A stretch of DNA of 5,522 nt, taken from assembly GCA_013698055.1 (NCBI GenBank), contig JACCVS010000512.1:1-5522 (forward strand), written 5' to 3'. Each line of letters opens with the position of its first letter. Positions within the stretch are counted from its first letter, which is position 1. This stretch comes from Acidobacteriota bacterium. GTDB taxonomy: Bacteria; Acidobacteriota; Blastocatellia; Pyrinomonadales; Pyrinomonadaceae. Below are positions 1-4,912 of this stretch, piece after piece. The translations under genes and the position numbers were made by a program. The notes under the pieces are model-generated. The model made no database searches. It had not been told where the DNA came from and was given only the letters and a program-made list of their open reading frames with translations.

Positions 1-297
1 TTTACACCCGGCTTTGAGGTCGCAGGGGTGATCGAGGCTGTTGGCGAGGAAGTCTCTAATTTTGAAGTTGGACAAAGGGTGACGGCGAGGCTTGCCAGCG
101 GTGGTTACGTCGAATATGCAGTGGCGAAGGCCGAGTAGGTCGTCCTCATCCCTGAAGAATTAGACTTCGCCAAGGCAACAGCAATGCTTGTGCAGGGCTG
201 GACTGCGCTCGGCTTGCTGAAGGGCTTGCGCGCGAGTCAGACGTTGCTCATTAACGACGGGCAAGGTTGTGCTGACGGGTTGAGTAAAATTCCTTGA
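1..297 (+). pseudogene. Decayed fragment of a zinc-type quinone oxidoreductase / alcohol dehydrogenase (MDR superfamily)
   Basis: Frame 1 from the window edge reads a typical medium-chain dehydrogenase/reductase core: PGFEVAGVIEAVGEEV, then VGQRVTARLASGGYVEYAVAKAE, then after a stop IPEELDFAKATAMLVQGWTALGLLKG. The start is cut off by the window edge. An in-frame TAG at 136-138 sits where relatives usually have a glutamine or similar residue, consistent with a CAG to TAG change. Similarity continues past the stop to about LLIN (position 255), then degrades, and the frame closes at TGA 295-297. The glycine-rich NAD(P)-binding motif that should follow, and the whole C-terminal half of a roughly 320-residue family, are absent. 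Intact relatives reduce quinones or enals with NADPH. This copy cannot make a full enzyme unless the TAG is read through, which would still leave it truncated. Family assignment is secure; pseudogene status is well supported. Confidence 0.85.
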
Positions 298-424
298 AGG
301 CAGCACAAACAAGCGGCAGGATGAGCACGGCGGCGGCGAGCGCGGGTATATAGATTATCCAGCGTTTGAACTTGAAACAACCTCGGCGGCCTGAAGTGAA
401 AATCACGTCGAGCAAACAAATTAA
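251..424 (-). pseudogene. Possible C-terminal remnant of a membrane protein
   Basis: On the minus strand a 57-codon open stretch ends at TAA (251-253) and is closed upstream by TGA (425-427). It reads CFKFKRWIIYIPALAAAVLIL and then PLVCAAFKEFYSTRQHNLARR: a basic patch, one hydrophobic segment of about 18 residues, then a charged tail. This looks like the end of a real single-pass or polytopic protein rather than random sequence. It has no credible ATG or ribosome binding site of its own, because the osmC start region lies immediately upstream. Its stop codon falls almost exactly where similarity to the plus-strand oxidoreductase fades, which suggests a recombination junction. The alternative is a chance open frame, so confidence is low. 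Confidence 0.25.
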
Positions 425-438
425 TCACAGGAGAAATT

Positions 439-864
439 ATGAAACGTAATGCGTCTGCGGAATGGAAGGGCGGTATCAAAGATGGAAAAGGAACTATCTC
501 TACACAGAGTGGTGTCCTTGCTGATACTCAATATTCATTTAGTACCCGTTTTGAAGATGGTGTCGGCACGAATCCCGAAGAATTGATTGCCGCCGCACAT
601 GCCGGTTGCTTCTCAATGGCTCTCTCTGGTCAACTCGGCAATGCCGGGCTGACGGCAGAGACTATCAACACGACTGCCACTGTCACTTTGGATAAAGTGG
701 ATGGAGGTTTCGCCATCACGGCAGTACATTTAGAGGTGAGAGCCAAAATACCGGGCGCGGATCAGCAGGCGTTTGAGACGGCGGCGAACAACGCTAAAGC
801 AGGATGCCCTGTCTCGAAAGTGCTGAAAGCAGAGATTACAATGGATGCACAGCTTGAGGCGTAG
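439..864 (+). CDS. osmC: OsmC family peroxiredoxin (organic hydroperoxide reductase)
   Basis: This 141-residue protein matches the full length of OsmC and resembles the E. coli protein throughout. OsmC enzymes reduce organic and fatty-acid hydroperoxides in the cytoplasm with a redox-active cysteine pair, usually recycled by lipoylated proteins or dihydrolipoamide. Cys57 in AAHAGCFSMAL is the expected peroxidatic cysteine and Cys123 in KAGCPVSKVLKAEI the resolving one. Arg37 (STRFEDG) and the Glu47-Glu48 pair (GTNPEELI) match the conserved activating residues. The start is set by AGGAG at 429-433, five bases before ATG 439. There is no signal peptide. The gene is intact although it follows a decayed gene region. 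I see no convincing sigma-70 promoter in the roughly 140 bases upstream and no clear terminator in the 78 bases before the convergent gene. The osmC subgroup is preferred over Ohr because of the GTNPEELI and AGCPVSKVLKAEIT signatures. Confidence 0.93.
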   Translation: MKRNASAEWKGGIKDGKGTISTQSGVLADTQYSFSTRFEDGVGTNPEELIAAAHAGCFSMALSGQLGNAGLTAETINTTATVTLDKVDGGFAITAVHLEVRAKIPGADQQAFETAANNAKAGCPVSKVLKAEITMDAQLEA

Positions 865-942
865 GACTGTAATACTGAGAAGGGTAGGGTGGTTAAAATC
901 ATTGAGCTGGTGGACGGATAAACTCCTCGCCGCTGATGATGG

Positions 943-1341
943 TCAGGTCCAATCTTTGCCACTTTTCTTTCCATTTTTACGTGCCGGAAGAAGCGGCATC
1001 CATTCGTCCGGTAACTGGCAGTTCTTCGGGGCATCCTCAAAAAGCGGTGCCATTTGTTTGTCGCTATACCCGGCCATGCCACAACCGACACGCGTGACCT
1101 GAAATGTCATTTCCGTATGCTCACTCGCGAATTCGATAAACCGTCTCACGTAATGCGCGATCTGATCCAGGGGCAGTCCTCGCAGAGCATGGTCTTTGGT
1201 TGGAATCGCGTAACTTGCGCCTTGCAGCCCGACTCCTTTGCCATAGACAGCTCCGTGGTGCTCGCGCGCTTGTGCCGCCGTACCTCTGCCATGTCTTCCA
1301 GAAAGATTAGAGCCAAACACAAAGATGCTTTCATCACTCAT
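943..1341 (-). CDS. A1S_2505-like phage non-structural protein, possibly macro-domain-like
   Basis: This 132-residue protein resembles, from memory, the family named A1S_2505 phage non-structural protein. Family hallmarks visible are IFVFGSNLSGRHGRGTA (residues 6-22), HGAVYGKGVGLQGASYAIPTKD (29-50), and TFQVTRVGCGMAGYSDKQMAPLFEDAP (79-105), ending in a proline- and lysine-rich tail. Its biochemical role is not established to my knowledge. The asparagine-glycine loop near the N-terminus and the late VGCGMAGY loop recall the two ligand loops of macrodomains (ADP-ribose binding); that is inference. The start is supported by AGGAAAGG (1351-1358 on the minus strand), nine bases before ATG. The stop is TGA at 943-945, convergent with osmC. 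No other phage gene is nearby, so this is either a domesticated phage gene or a cellular family also carried by phages. There is no signal peptide or membrane segment. Confidence 0.8.
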   Translation of the reverse strand: MSDESIFVFGSNLSGRHGRGTAAQAREHHGAVYGKGVGLQGASYAIPTKDHALRGLPLDQIAHYVRRFIEFASEHTEMTFQVTRVGCGMAGYSDKQMAPLFEDAPKNCQLPDEWMPLLPARKNGKKSGKDWT

Positions 1342-1611
1342 TGATCGCTGCCTTTCCTTGCCTGATTGGGCTGCTTTAACAACAGCTTCGCGCTTCTCTG
1401 AACTCAGAGGCGTTTAAGAAAACCACATAAACTACGCCCTTGAACTTGATGTAGATTCGCTGGGAAATGAATATGAGTATAAACGGATCGAGGAATATTG
1501 ACCACGCCGCAGCGATGTTTCAATTATTCAAATCGTATCAACTTGCTTGTTTATAATTGATGCGGTTGACCGCTTGTTCGGAAAACGCTTAAACGGTTCA
1601 GTGTCAAACAT
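1342..1611. other. Intergenic stretch with a short possible coding relic
   Basis: These 270 bases separate two minus-strand genes. A perfect dyad CTCTGA-AC-TCAGAG lies at 1396-1409, about 55-70 bases upstream of the 1341 start, in a suitable place for an operator of the phage-type gene. A plus-strand open stretch (1418-1501) reads like a protein tail and has its own entry. A GCGG-TTGA-CCGC mini-hairpin lies at 1562-1573, downstream of the membrane-protein stop, without a T-tract on either strand. I see no clear promoter. Confidence 0.4.
1418..1501 (+). pseudogene. Possible C-terminal coding relic
   Basis: Between TAA 1415-1417 and TGA 1499-1501 the plus strand encodes NYALELDVDSLGN followed by EYEYKRIEEY. 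This is strongly biased to acidic and aromatic residues and looks like a genuine protein end. It has no start codon, no ribosome binding site and no upstream continuation in frame. I do not recognise the parent family. A chance open frame of 27 codons is also quite possible. Confidence 0.2.
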
Positions 1612-1998
1612 CTAATCTTTACCTTCAGGTAAGCGTTTGAGACTTATCACCAGAGCTATGATTGCCAGAAGGAGTGCGATGCCCTTTATTACCGCCACCC
1701 ATTCGGAAGGAATGGGAGCGGGGTCGCGCTCCTGTAAACGCAAGCTGTTCAACTGACCGAAAAAACTGTAATAGCCGAAGCCGCAGGCGAAAGCCCAGGC
1801 CGCTGCGAGATAACGCTGCCCGCTATAAATATTGTTGCCAGTGCGCCAGGCTCCATAGAGCAGGAAAGCTCCCATAATATAATCGTCAAACAGATTAGCC
1901 GGAGACTGTTGCCAGGTACTCCACCTGCGAATTGTTTCCCCGAGGGGGACAAGGATGCCACCCACGATCGCTAGTCGGCGACTGAACTGAATGGTCAT
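1612..1998 (-). CDS. Small multi-pass membrane protein of unknown function
   Basis: I do not recognise a named family. The 128-residue protein has about four hydrophobic segments: roughly residues 8-22 (LAIVGGILVPLG), 39-52 (DYIMGAFLLYGAW), 62-82 (RYLAAAWAFACGFGYYSFFGQ) and 100-120 (WVAVIKGIALLLAIIALVISL). Charged loops lie between them: RRWSTWQQSPANLFDD and RLQERDPAPIPSE. The C-terminus is short and hydrophilic. The arginine pair near the N-terminus suggests that the first segment starts from the cytoplasmic side. The start ATG (1996-1998) is supported by AAGGA at 2005-2009 on the minus strand, six bases away. It is divergent from the secreted glycine-zipper gene across about 290 bases, so the two need not be co-regulated. 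Its coding character is convincing; its function cannot be inferred from this window. Confidence 0.8.
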   Translation of the reverse strand: MTIQFSRRLAIVGGILVPLGETIRRWSTWQQSPANLFDDYIMGAFLLYGAWRTGNNIYSGQRYLAAAWAFACGFGYYSFFGQLNSLRLQERDPAPIPSEWVAVIKGIALLLAIIALVISLKRLPEGKD

Positions 1999-2288
1999 CT
2001 CTTTTCCTTAATAGGTTTGTCCGTATTCCTCAAGACGAGATTGTCAGTTAGATCGCATGATTCGCCTCTGATTGCTTTCATACTTCGACCTTACTTCTGC
2101 GTTATCCCAAAAGCTACACTCGTATTCAGTGACTATACCTAATGGAAGAAGTTGTAGAGCCTCACCACCCTACTCTAACTCACACCTCTGACGGAAGTTC
2201 AAATAAAAAGCCTGTTCCGCCTTTTCCGTTCCGAAGTTTGTCGCAATGGCACGACCGTTGCTCTAATCAGATTTCGGAGGTGGTGGTG

Positions 2289-2606
2289 ATGAAAAAACTT
2301 TTAGCGACCATGTTGTCTTTGATCCTGCTTGCGGCCATCGCAGTTCCTGCCGGGGCGCAGACCCGTTACAGGCAGCGAAGAGACAGAACGACACAGAGCC
2401 AGTATTACGACTATGAGCGGCGTGATAATCGCTCCTTCTGGGAGAAGCACCGTGACAAGATCACAACCGGGGGCGGCGTCGTGGGCGGCGCAATCCTTGG
2501 CGGCTTGTTGGGTGGCAAGAAGGGTGCAGTGCTGGGCGCAATTGCCGGCGGCGGCGGTGCAGCAGTCTACACCTATAAAATCCGCAATAAGGATCGTCGG
2601 TACTGA
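2289..2606 (+). CDS. Secreted glycine-zipper protein
   Basis: The 105-residue protein starts with a clear Sec signal peptide (residues 1-23, MKKLLATMLSLILLAAIAVP then AGA, cleavage before Gln24). A strongly basic, tyrosine-rich segment follows (TRYRQRRDRTTQSQYYDYERR). Residues 60-93 form a glycine zipper of the YmgG/17-kDa-antigen type (TGGGVVGGAILGGLLGGKKG, then AVLGAIAGGGGAA), expected to form a membrane-associated hairpin, probably at the outer membrane. It ends in a basic tail (YKIRNKDRRY). It has no lipobox cysteine. The frame is open upstream to an ATG at 2142, but that lacks a ribosome binding site and would bury the signal peptide at residue 50. GGAGG at 2276-2280, eight bases before ATG 2289, fixes the start. 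A TTGTCG/TCTAAT pair with 18 bases between (2238-2267) is a weak promoter candidate. The precise role is unknown; related proteins are linked to envelope stability. Confidence 0.88.
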   Translation: MKKLLATMLSLILLAAIAVPAGAQTRYRQRRDRTTQSQYYDYERRDNRSFWEKHRDKITTGGGVVGGAILGGLLGGKKGAVLGAIAGGGGAAVYTYKIRNKDRRY

Positions 2607-2635
2607 GATTTCTGTGAACCTCAAAAAATTTAATT

Positions 2636-2669
2636 CGGTCGTTCCTGTCAGAACGTAAGCGAGCGACCG
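2636..2669 (+). other. Stem-loop in the 3' untranslated region
   Basis: The arms at 2636-2644 and 2661-2669 pair over nine bases with one G-U wobble. An alternative inner GTTC/GAAC stem (2641-2644 with 2651-2654) competes with it. It lies between the glycine-zipper stop codon and the strong terminator and has no T-tract of its own. It may stabilise the transcript end or be incidental. Confidence 0.4.
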
Positions 2670-2675
2670 TTAACA

Positions 2676-2725
2676 GAAGCCCGGATGCGAAGGGGAGAGC
2701 GCATCCGGGTTTCTTGCTTTTTTTT
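2676..2725 (+). terminator. Strong rho-independent terminator of the glycine-zipper gene
   Basis: A perfect ten-base stem (2680-2689 CCCGGATGCG with 2700-2709) extends outward to 2676/2713 with one G-U pair. It closes a ten-base purine loop. The T-rich run TTTCTTG and eight consecutive T (2718-2725) follow. It ends the upstream transcript and insulates msrB, which therefore needs its own promoter. Confidence 0.92.
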
Positions 2726-2753
2726 GACTCTATTGCTCGAATCAATTTCGCGC

Positions 2754-2782
2754 TTGATTTCTAGTTGTTATCAAGGATTATT
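2754..2782 (+). promoter_or_regulatory. Candidate msrB promoter
   Basis: TTGATT (2754-2759) and ATTATT (2777-2782) are separated by 17 bases, in AT-rich sequence just after the terminator and about 70 bases before the msrB start. A second possible -10, TGC-TAAACT (2788-2796), lies slightly downstream. Both are imperfect matches to a housekeeping promoter, and the choice between them is uncertain. Confidence 0.35.
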
Positions 2783-2848
2783 ATTTTTGCTAAACTTCTT
2801 AACCGACATGGGAGAATGAAGGTTAATATTTATCGAAAGGATTTTTAA

Positions 2849-3247
2849 GTGAAAGAGAAACTCATCAAAACAGAAGAAGAGTGGCGGCAGCAACTCACGC
2901 CTGAGCAATACCGGGTCGCTCGACAGAAAGGAACTGAAACACCTTTCACCGGAGAGTATTACGACTCGAAGGACAAGGGGACGTACAAGTGCGTGGCCTG
3001 CGGCAATGAGTTGTTTAAATCTGACGCGAAGTTCGATTCGGGCTGTGGATGGCCGAGCTTTACGCAACCTTCAATAGGCGAGAACATTCGCACTGAGACT
3101 GACACCACTCATGGGATGAGGCGGGTGGAGGTAATGTGTGGGAGTTGTGACGCACATCTAGGTCACGTCTTCACTGATGGCCCGCAGCCGACAGGCTTGC
3201 GCTATTGCATCAACTCTGTAGTGCTCAAACTGGATAAAGAAGAGTGA
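2849..3247 (+). CDS. msrB: Peptide-methionine (R)-S-oxide reductase MsrB
   Basis: This 132-residue protein is a complete MsrB domain. It reduces the R-epimer of methionine sulfoxide in proteins, with electrons usually from thioredoxin. The structural zinc site is present as Cys48-x-x-Cys51 (KCVACGNELF) and Cys97-x-x-Cys100 (MCGSCDAHLGHVF). Cys120 in RYCINS is the catalytic cysteine, and Cys66 in SGCGWPSF is positioned as the resolving cysteine of two-cysteine MsrB enzymes. His103, His106, Trp68 and Asn122 match conserved active-site positions. The start is GTG, with AAAGGA (2836-2841) seven bases upstream. No ATG precedes the conserved EEEWRQQLTPEQY region in frame. It lacks a signal peptide and is presumably cytoplasmic, unlike the MsrA encoded about 760 bases downstream. 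A terminator upstream and a hairpin cluster downstream suggest a single-gene transcript. Confidence 0.97.
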   Translation: MKEKLIKTEEEWRQQLTPEQYRVARQKGTETPFTGEYYDSKDKGTYKCVACGNELFKSDAKFDSGCGWPSFTQPSIGENIRTETDTTHGMRRVEVMCGSCDAHLGHVFTDGPQPTGLRYCINSVVLKLDKEE

Positions 3248-3290
3248 CACTACCCACTCGGTGAGCGGGATGGTAAGTGTAGTTTTTCTT
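3247..3290 (+). terminator. Probable msrB terminator
   Basis: Just after the stop codon, CCC-A-CTC (3253-3259) pairs with GAG-C-GGG (3263-3269) around a GGT loop with one mismatch. An outer ACACT/AGTGT stem (3247-3251 with 3276-3280) closes it. AGTTTTTCTT follows. This has the layout of a rho-independent terminator, though the stem is interrupted. Confidence 0.55.
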
Positions 3291-3303
3291 GCAGCTTACC
3301 ATC
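3269..3303 (+). repeat. Inverted repeat overlapping the msrB terminator
   Basis: GATGGTAAG (3269-3277) and its perfect complement CTTACCATC (3295-3303) flank a 17-base loop that contains the T-tract of the preceding hairpin. The left arm shares bases with the terminator stem, so the two structures are mutually exclusive. Confidence 0.6.
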
Positions 3304-3379
3304 GGTCATTAAATTTATTATTCCAAAGAAATTTGGAACTGAATTTTCACAGACTCTTCATATCCACCGGAAAAAGGCT

Positions 3380-3402
3380 GAGGCCGGGCATTGCTCGGTT
3401 TC
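3380..3402. other. Hairpin between convergent genes
   Basis: GAGGCCGGGC (3380-3389) pairs with GCTCGGTTTC (3393-3402) around an ATT triloop when read as plus-strand RNA, using three G-U pairs. On the minus strand those wobbles become mismatches and only a CCG-GC core remains. GATAATTTT follows on the plus strand, which is too weak for a confident terminator call. It may help separate msrB from the convergent small gene. Confidence 0.35.
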
Positions 3403-3409
3403 GATAATT

Positions 3410-3628
3410 TTAATGGTCTTCATTGCGCTGTTGATAGGCGGCCACAGCCTCGATGGCACCCTCGTGCATTTTCTCGGGACGAACGTAGAGCCAATGCTTG
3501 TCAAACTCTTCATCTGTCATAGCCGGTTGAGTAGCCCGTTCTTTATTCTTTAACCATTGCTCGGCCCATTGCCGGAGTTCCGCATCATTGTTGAGAGCCG
3601 TCCGCGCGGCGTGCATGTTAATTGACAT
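3410..3628 (-). CDS. Small soluble protein of unknown function
   Basis: I do not recognise the family. From ATG 3626-3628 the product is 72 residues, rich in Ala, Glu and Gln, and probably mostly helical: MSINMHAARTALNNDAELRQ, then WAEQWLKNKERATQPAMTDEEFDKHWLYVRPEKMHEGAIEAVAAYQQRNEDH. Tryptophans at 21, 25 and 46 and the TDEEFDKHWLYVRPEK segment look like a conserved core. There is no membrane segment, signal peptide or cysteine. GAGAGGA (3638-3644, minus strand), nine bases before this ATG, supports the start. The frame is open to a TTG at 3664 but the added residues look non-coding. The gene is convergent with msrB and divergent from msrA, with the palindromic element directly upstream of its start. 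Coding status is likely because of the amino-acid composition and start context, but not certain. Confidence 0.6.
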   Translation of the reverse strand: MSINMHAARTALNNDAELRQWAEQWLKNKERATQPAMTDEEFDKHWLYVRPEKMHEGAIEAVAAYQQRNEDH

Positions 3629-3671
3629 ATTCTCTAATCCTCTCGTTTCACCGAACAAAAACAAGGTATCA

Positions 3672-3840
3672 CTTAAAGGAAGCGAACCGCTAGAAAATAA
3701 AGGCGGCAGCGCTAACGCGTCGCACGCCAGCTTCGCGGGCGGGGTATTAACCCCGCCCTTGACCAGAGGGAACGCTGTTCCCTCTGGACTCCCATCTTTT
3801 CTATTCGGCGACCGCGCAGCAAGCTGACGCGGAATTTAAG
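3672..3840. repeat. Composite palindromic element (MITE- or REP-like candidate)
   Basis: A GC-rich block of about 169 bases sits in AT-rich flanks and is bounded by CTTAAA (3672-3677) and its complement TTTAAG (3835-3840). It contains two perfect hairpins: GGGCGGGGT/ACCCCGCCC (3737-3745 with 3750-3758, loop ATTA) and CCAGAGGGAAC/GTTCCCTCTGG (3763-3773 with 3777-3787, loop GCT). Outer arms enclose both: CGCGTC 3716-3721 with 3826-3831, CAGCTT 3728-3733 with 3821-3826, and CGCGG 3734-3738 with 3812-3816. A weaker hairpin lies at 3681-3713. The whole could fold as a branched structure. Open frames across it on both strands are products of palindromy. I see no obvious target-site duplication. A dispersed palindromic repeat is my preferred reading, and a structured RNA is the alternative. 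Confidence 0.65.
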
Positions 3841-3880
3841 ATTAAAAAGCAAGAAAAGTTCCGTAAAGATAAACCCGGCA

Positions 3881-3906
3881 GCGATGCAACTGCCCCGTTG
3901 CATTGC
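3881..3906. other. Hairpin upstream of msrA
   Basis: GCGATGCAAC (3881-3890) pairs with GTTGCATTGC (3897-3906) around a TGCCCC loop, with one G-U pair in ten. A competing GGCAG/CTGCC pairing overlaps the left arm. The following sequence is only mildly T-rich. It lies about 100 bases before the msrA start and could be a weak terminator, an operator or part of a leader. Confidence 0.4.
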
Positions 3907-4006
3907 GAATTTGCGTTTTGCTATCAGAATATGAATCTATTATGCTCCTCTGGCGCGTATATTGATGTGTGACGATAAAGTTCAAATTTCCTGGAAGGTA
4001 ATGTCT

Positions 4007-4675
4007 ATGTCATCTTTTAATTTCCGTATTCTAGCCATCTTTCTTCTTAGCACCATGCTGGCCTGCACGGCTGCGACTGCCACGCCTGCCGGAATCCCAG
4101 ACCCGGCGCTGGACGCGCCGCTCGCCACTGTGAAAGGAGCGCAAACTGCTATTTTCGCGGGAGGCTGCTTCTGGGGTATCGAAGCCGTCTTCGAGCACGT
4201 CAAGGGAGTCGAAACTGTGGTCAGCGGGTATTCAGGTGGAGAGGCGAAGACAGCTCATTATGAGATGATCAACTCCGGCACGACCGGGCACGCCGAAGCG
4301 GTTCAGATTACCTACGATCCGTCGAAAGTTACATATGGCCAGCTTCTGAAGGTATTCTTTTCAGTTGCGCATGACCCCACAGAGCTTAATCGTCAAGGGC
4401 CTGACACCGGCACGCAATATCGCTCGGCTATTTTTTATGTCAACGATGAGCAAAAACGAATTGCCGAAGCATACTTTAACCAGCTCAATCAAGCTAAAGT
4501 CTTTGGGCAGCCTATTGTCACCGAGATCGCCGCACTCAATTCATTTTATAAAGCTGAGGCTTATCATCAGGACTACGCCAGACATCATCCGAGAGAGCGC
4601 TATATCGTGATCCACGACCTCCCGAAGGTGGAAAATCTTCGCAAGCAATTTCCCCAACTTTACGTTAAAAAATAG
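4007..4675 (+). CDS. msrA: Exported peptide-methionine (S)-S-oxide reductase MsrA
   Basis: The product is a 222-residue MsrA. It reduces the S-epimer of methionine sulfoxide. Catalytic Cys54 lies in FAGGCFWGIEAVF, with Glu97 (TTGHAEAVQ), Asp123 (SVAHDPTE) and the tyrosine of GTQYRSAIFY in their usual places. The C-terminus carries the YHQDY and DLPKVENLRKQFPQLY segments. After Cys54 there is no further cysteine, so the usual C-terminal resolving cysteines are absent. Residues 1-19 form a signal peptide (FRILAIFLLSTMLA) before Cys20. MLAC is an imperfect lipobox, so the protein may be a lipoprotein or cleaved by signal peptidase I further on. GGAAGG (3993-3998), eight bases before ATG 4007, favours this start over ATG 4001 (two bases) or the in-frame TTG at 3962, which would put a polar stretch before the signal. 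Function is certain; localisation is likely. Confidence 0.95.
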   Translation: MSSFNFRILAIFLLSTMLACTAATATPAGIPDPALDAPLATVKGAQTAIFAGGCFWGIEAVFEHVKGVETVVSGYSGGEAKTAHYEMINSGTTGHAEAVQITYDPSKVTYGQLLKVFFSVAHDPTELNRQGPDTGTQYRSAIFYVNDEQKRIAEAYFNQLNQAKVFGQPIVTEIAALNSFYKAEAYHQDYARHHPRERYIVIHDLPKVENLRKQFPQLYVKK

Positions 4676-4752
4676 TTTGTTAAATAACCTGGCCTGACCT
4701 GTAAATTCTGAATGCGGTTGGCGTTTCTTATAAGTTTGAATGATGCCCTGAC

Positions 4753-4783
4753 TTTTCGCCTCTCACCGGCTTTGGTATATAAT
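4753..4783 (+). promoter_or_regulatory. Candidate promoter of the M1 peptidase gene
   Basis: A perfect TATAAT (4778-4783) lies in the otherwise featureless 237-base gap after msrA. The -35 region is poor: TTTTCG (4753-4758) at 19 bases or TTCGCC (4755-4760) at 17. The implied transcript would have a leader of about 120 bases. I see no hairpin terminator for msrA in this gap. Confidence 0.45.
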
Positions 4784-4912
4784 GAAGGGCGTCAGTCTCT
4801 TTAATTCATTCGGTGGATTCCTACACTCACCCTTTCCATGCGGCAAAGTGTTAGCAGCATCACGCGCGCATATCAAAGATGATGGGTTTTAAGGAAAGGG
4901 ATTTTGAACATT

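Noticed and set aside
762..1091. Minus-strand open frame of 109 codons overlapping the 3' ends of osmC and the phage-type gene
   Set aside because: It overlaps two well-supported genes, has no family resemblance and no good ribosome binding site; it is a shadow frame.
2142..2288. In-frame upstream extension of the glycine-zipper protein to ATG 2142
   Set aside because: There is no ribosome binding site, and it would place the signal peptide at residue 50; GGAGG before ATG 2289 is decisive.
2013..2288. Search for a small gene or RNA in the divergent gap
   Set aside because: No start with a ribosome binding site and no strong stem was found; only weak promoter-like hexamers are present.
3629..3664. 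Upstream TTG start for the small minus-strand gene
   Set aside because: It has no ribosome binding site, and the extra residues would translate across the site that serves ATG 3628.
3737..3787. The two perfect hairpins read as a tandem terminator or a CRISPR repeat
   Set aside because: Neither hairpin is followed by a T-tract on either strand, and the two hairpins differ in sequence, so there is no repeat-spacer pattern.
3588..3827. Plus-strand open frame of 79 codons
   Set aside because: It runs antisense through the start of the small gene and through perfect palindromes; its composition is that of the repeat, not of a protein.
3712..3903. Minus-strand open frame of 63 codons
   Set aside because: It is almost wholly inside the palindromic element and neighbouring hairpin, and palindromy readily opens frames on both strands.
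3962..4006. N-terminal extension of MsrA from TTG 3962 or ATG 3965
   Set aside because: The added residues are polar and precede the signal peptide; GGAAGG is placed correctly for ATG 4007.
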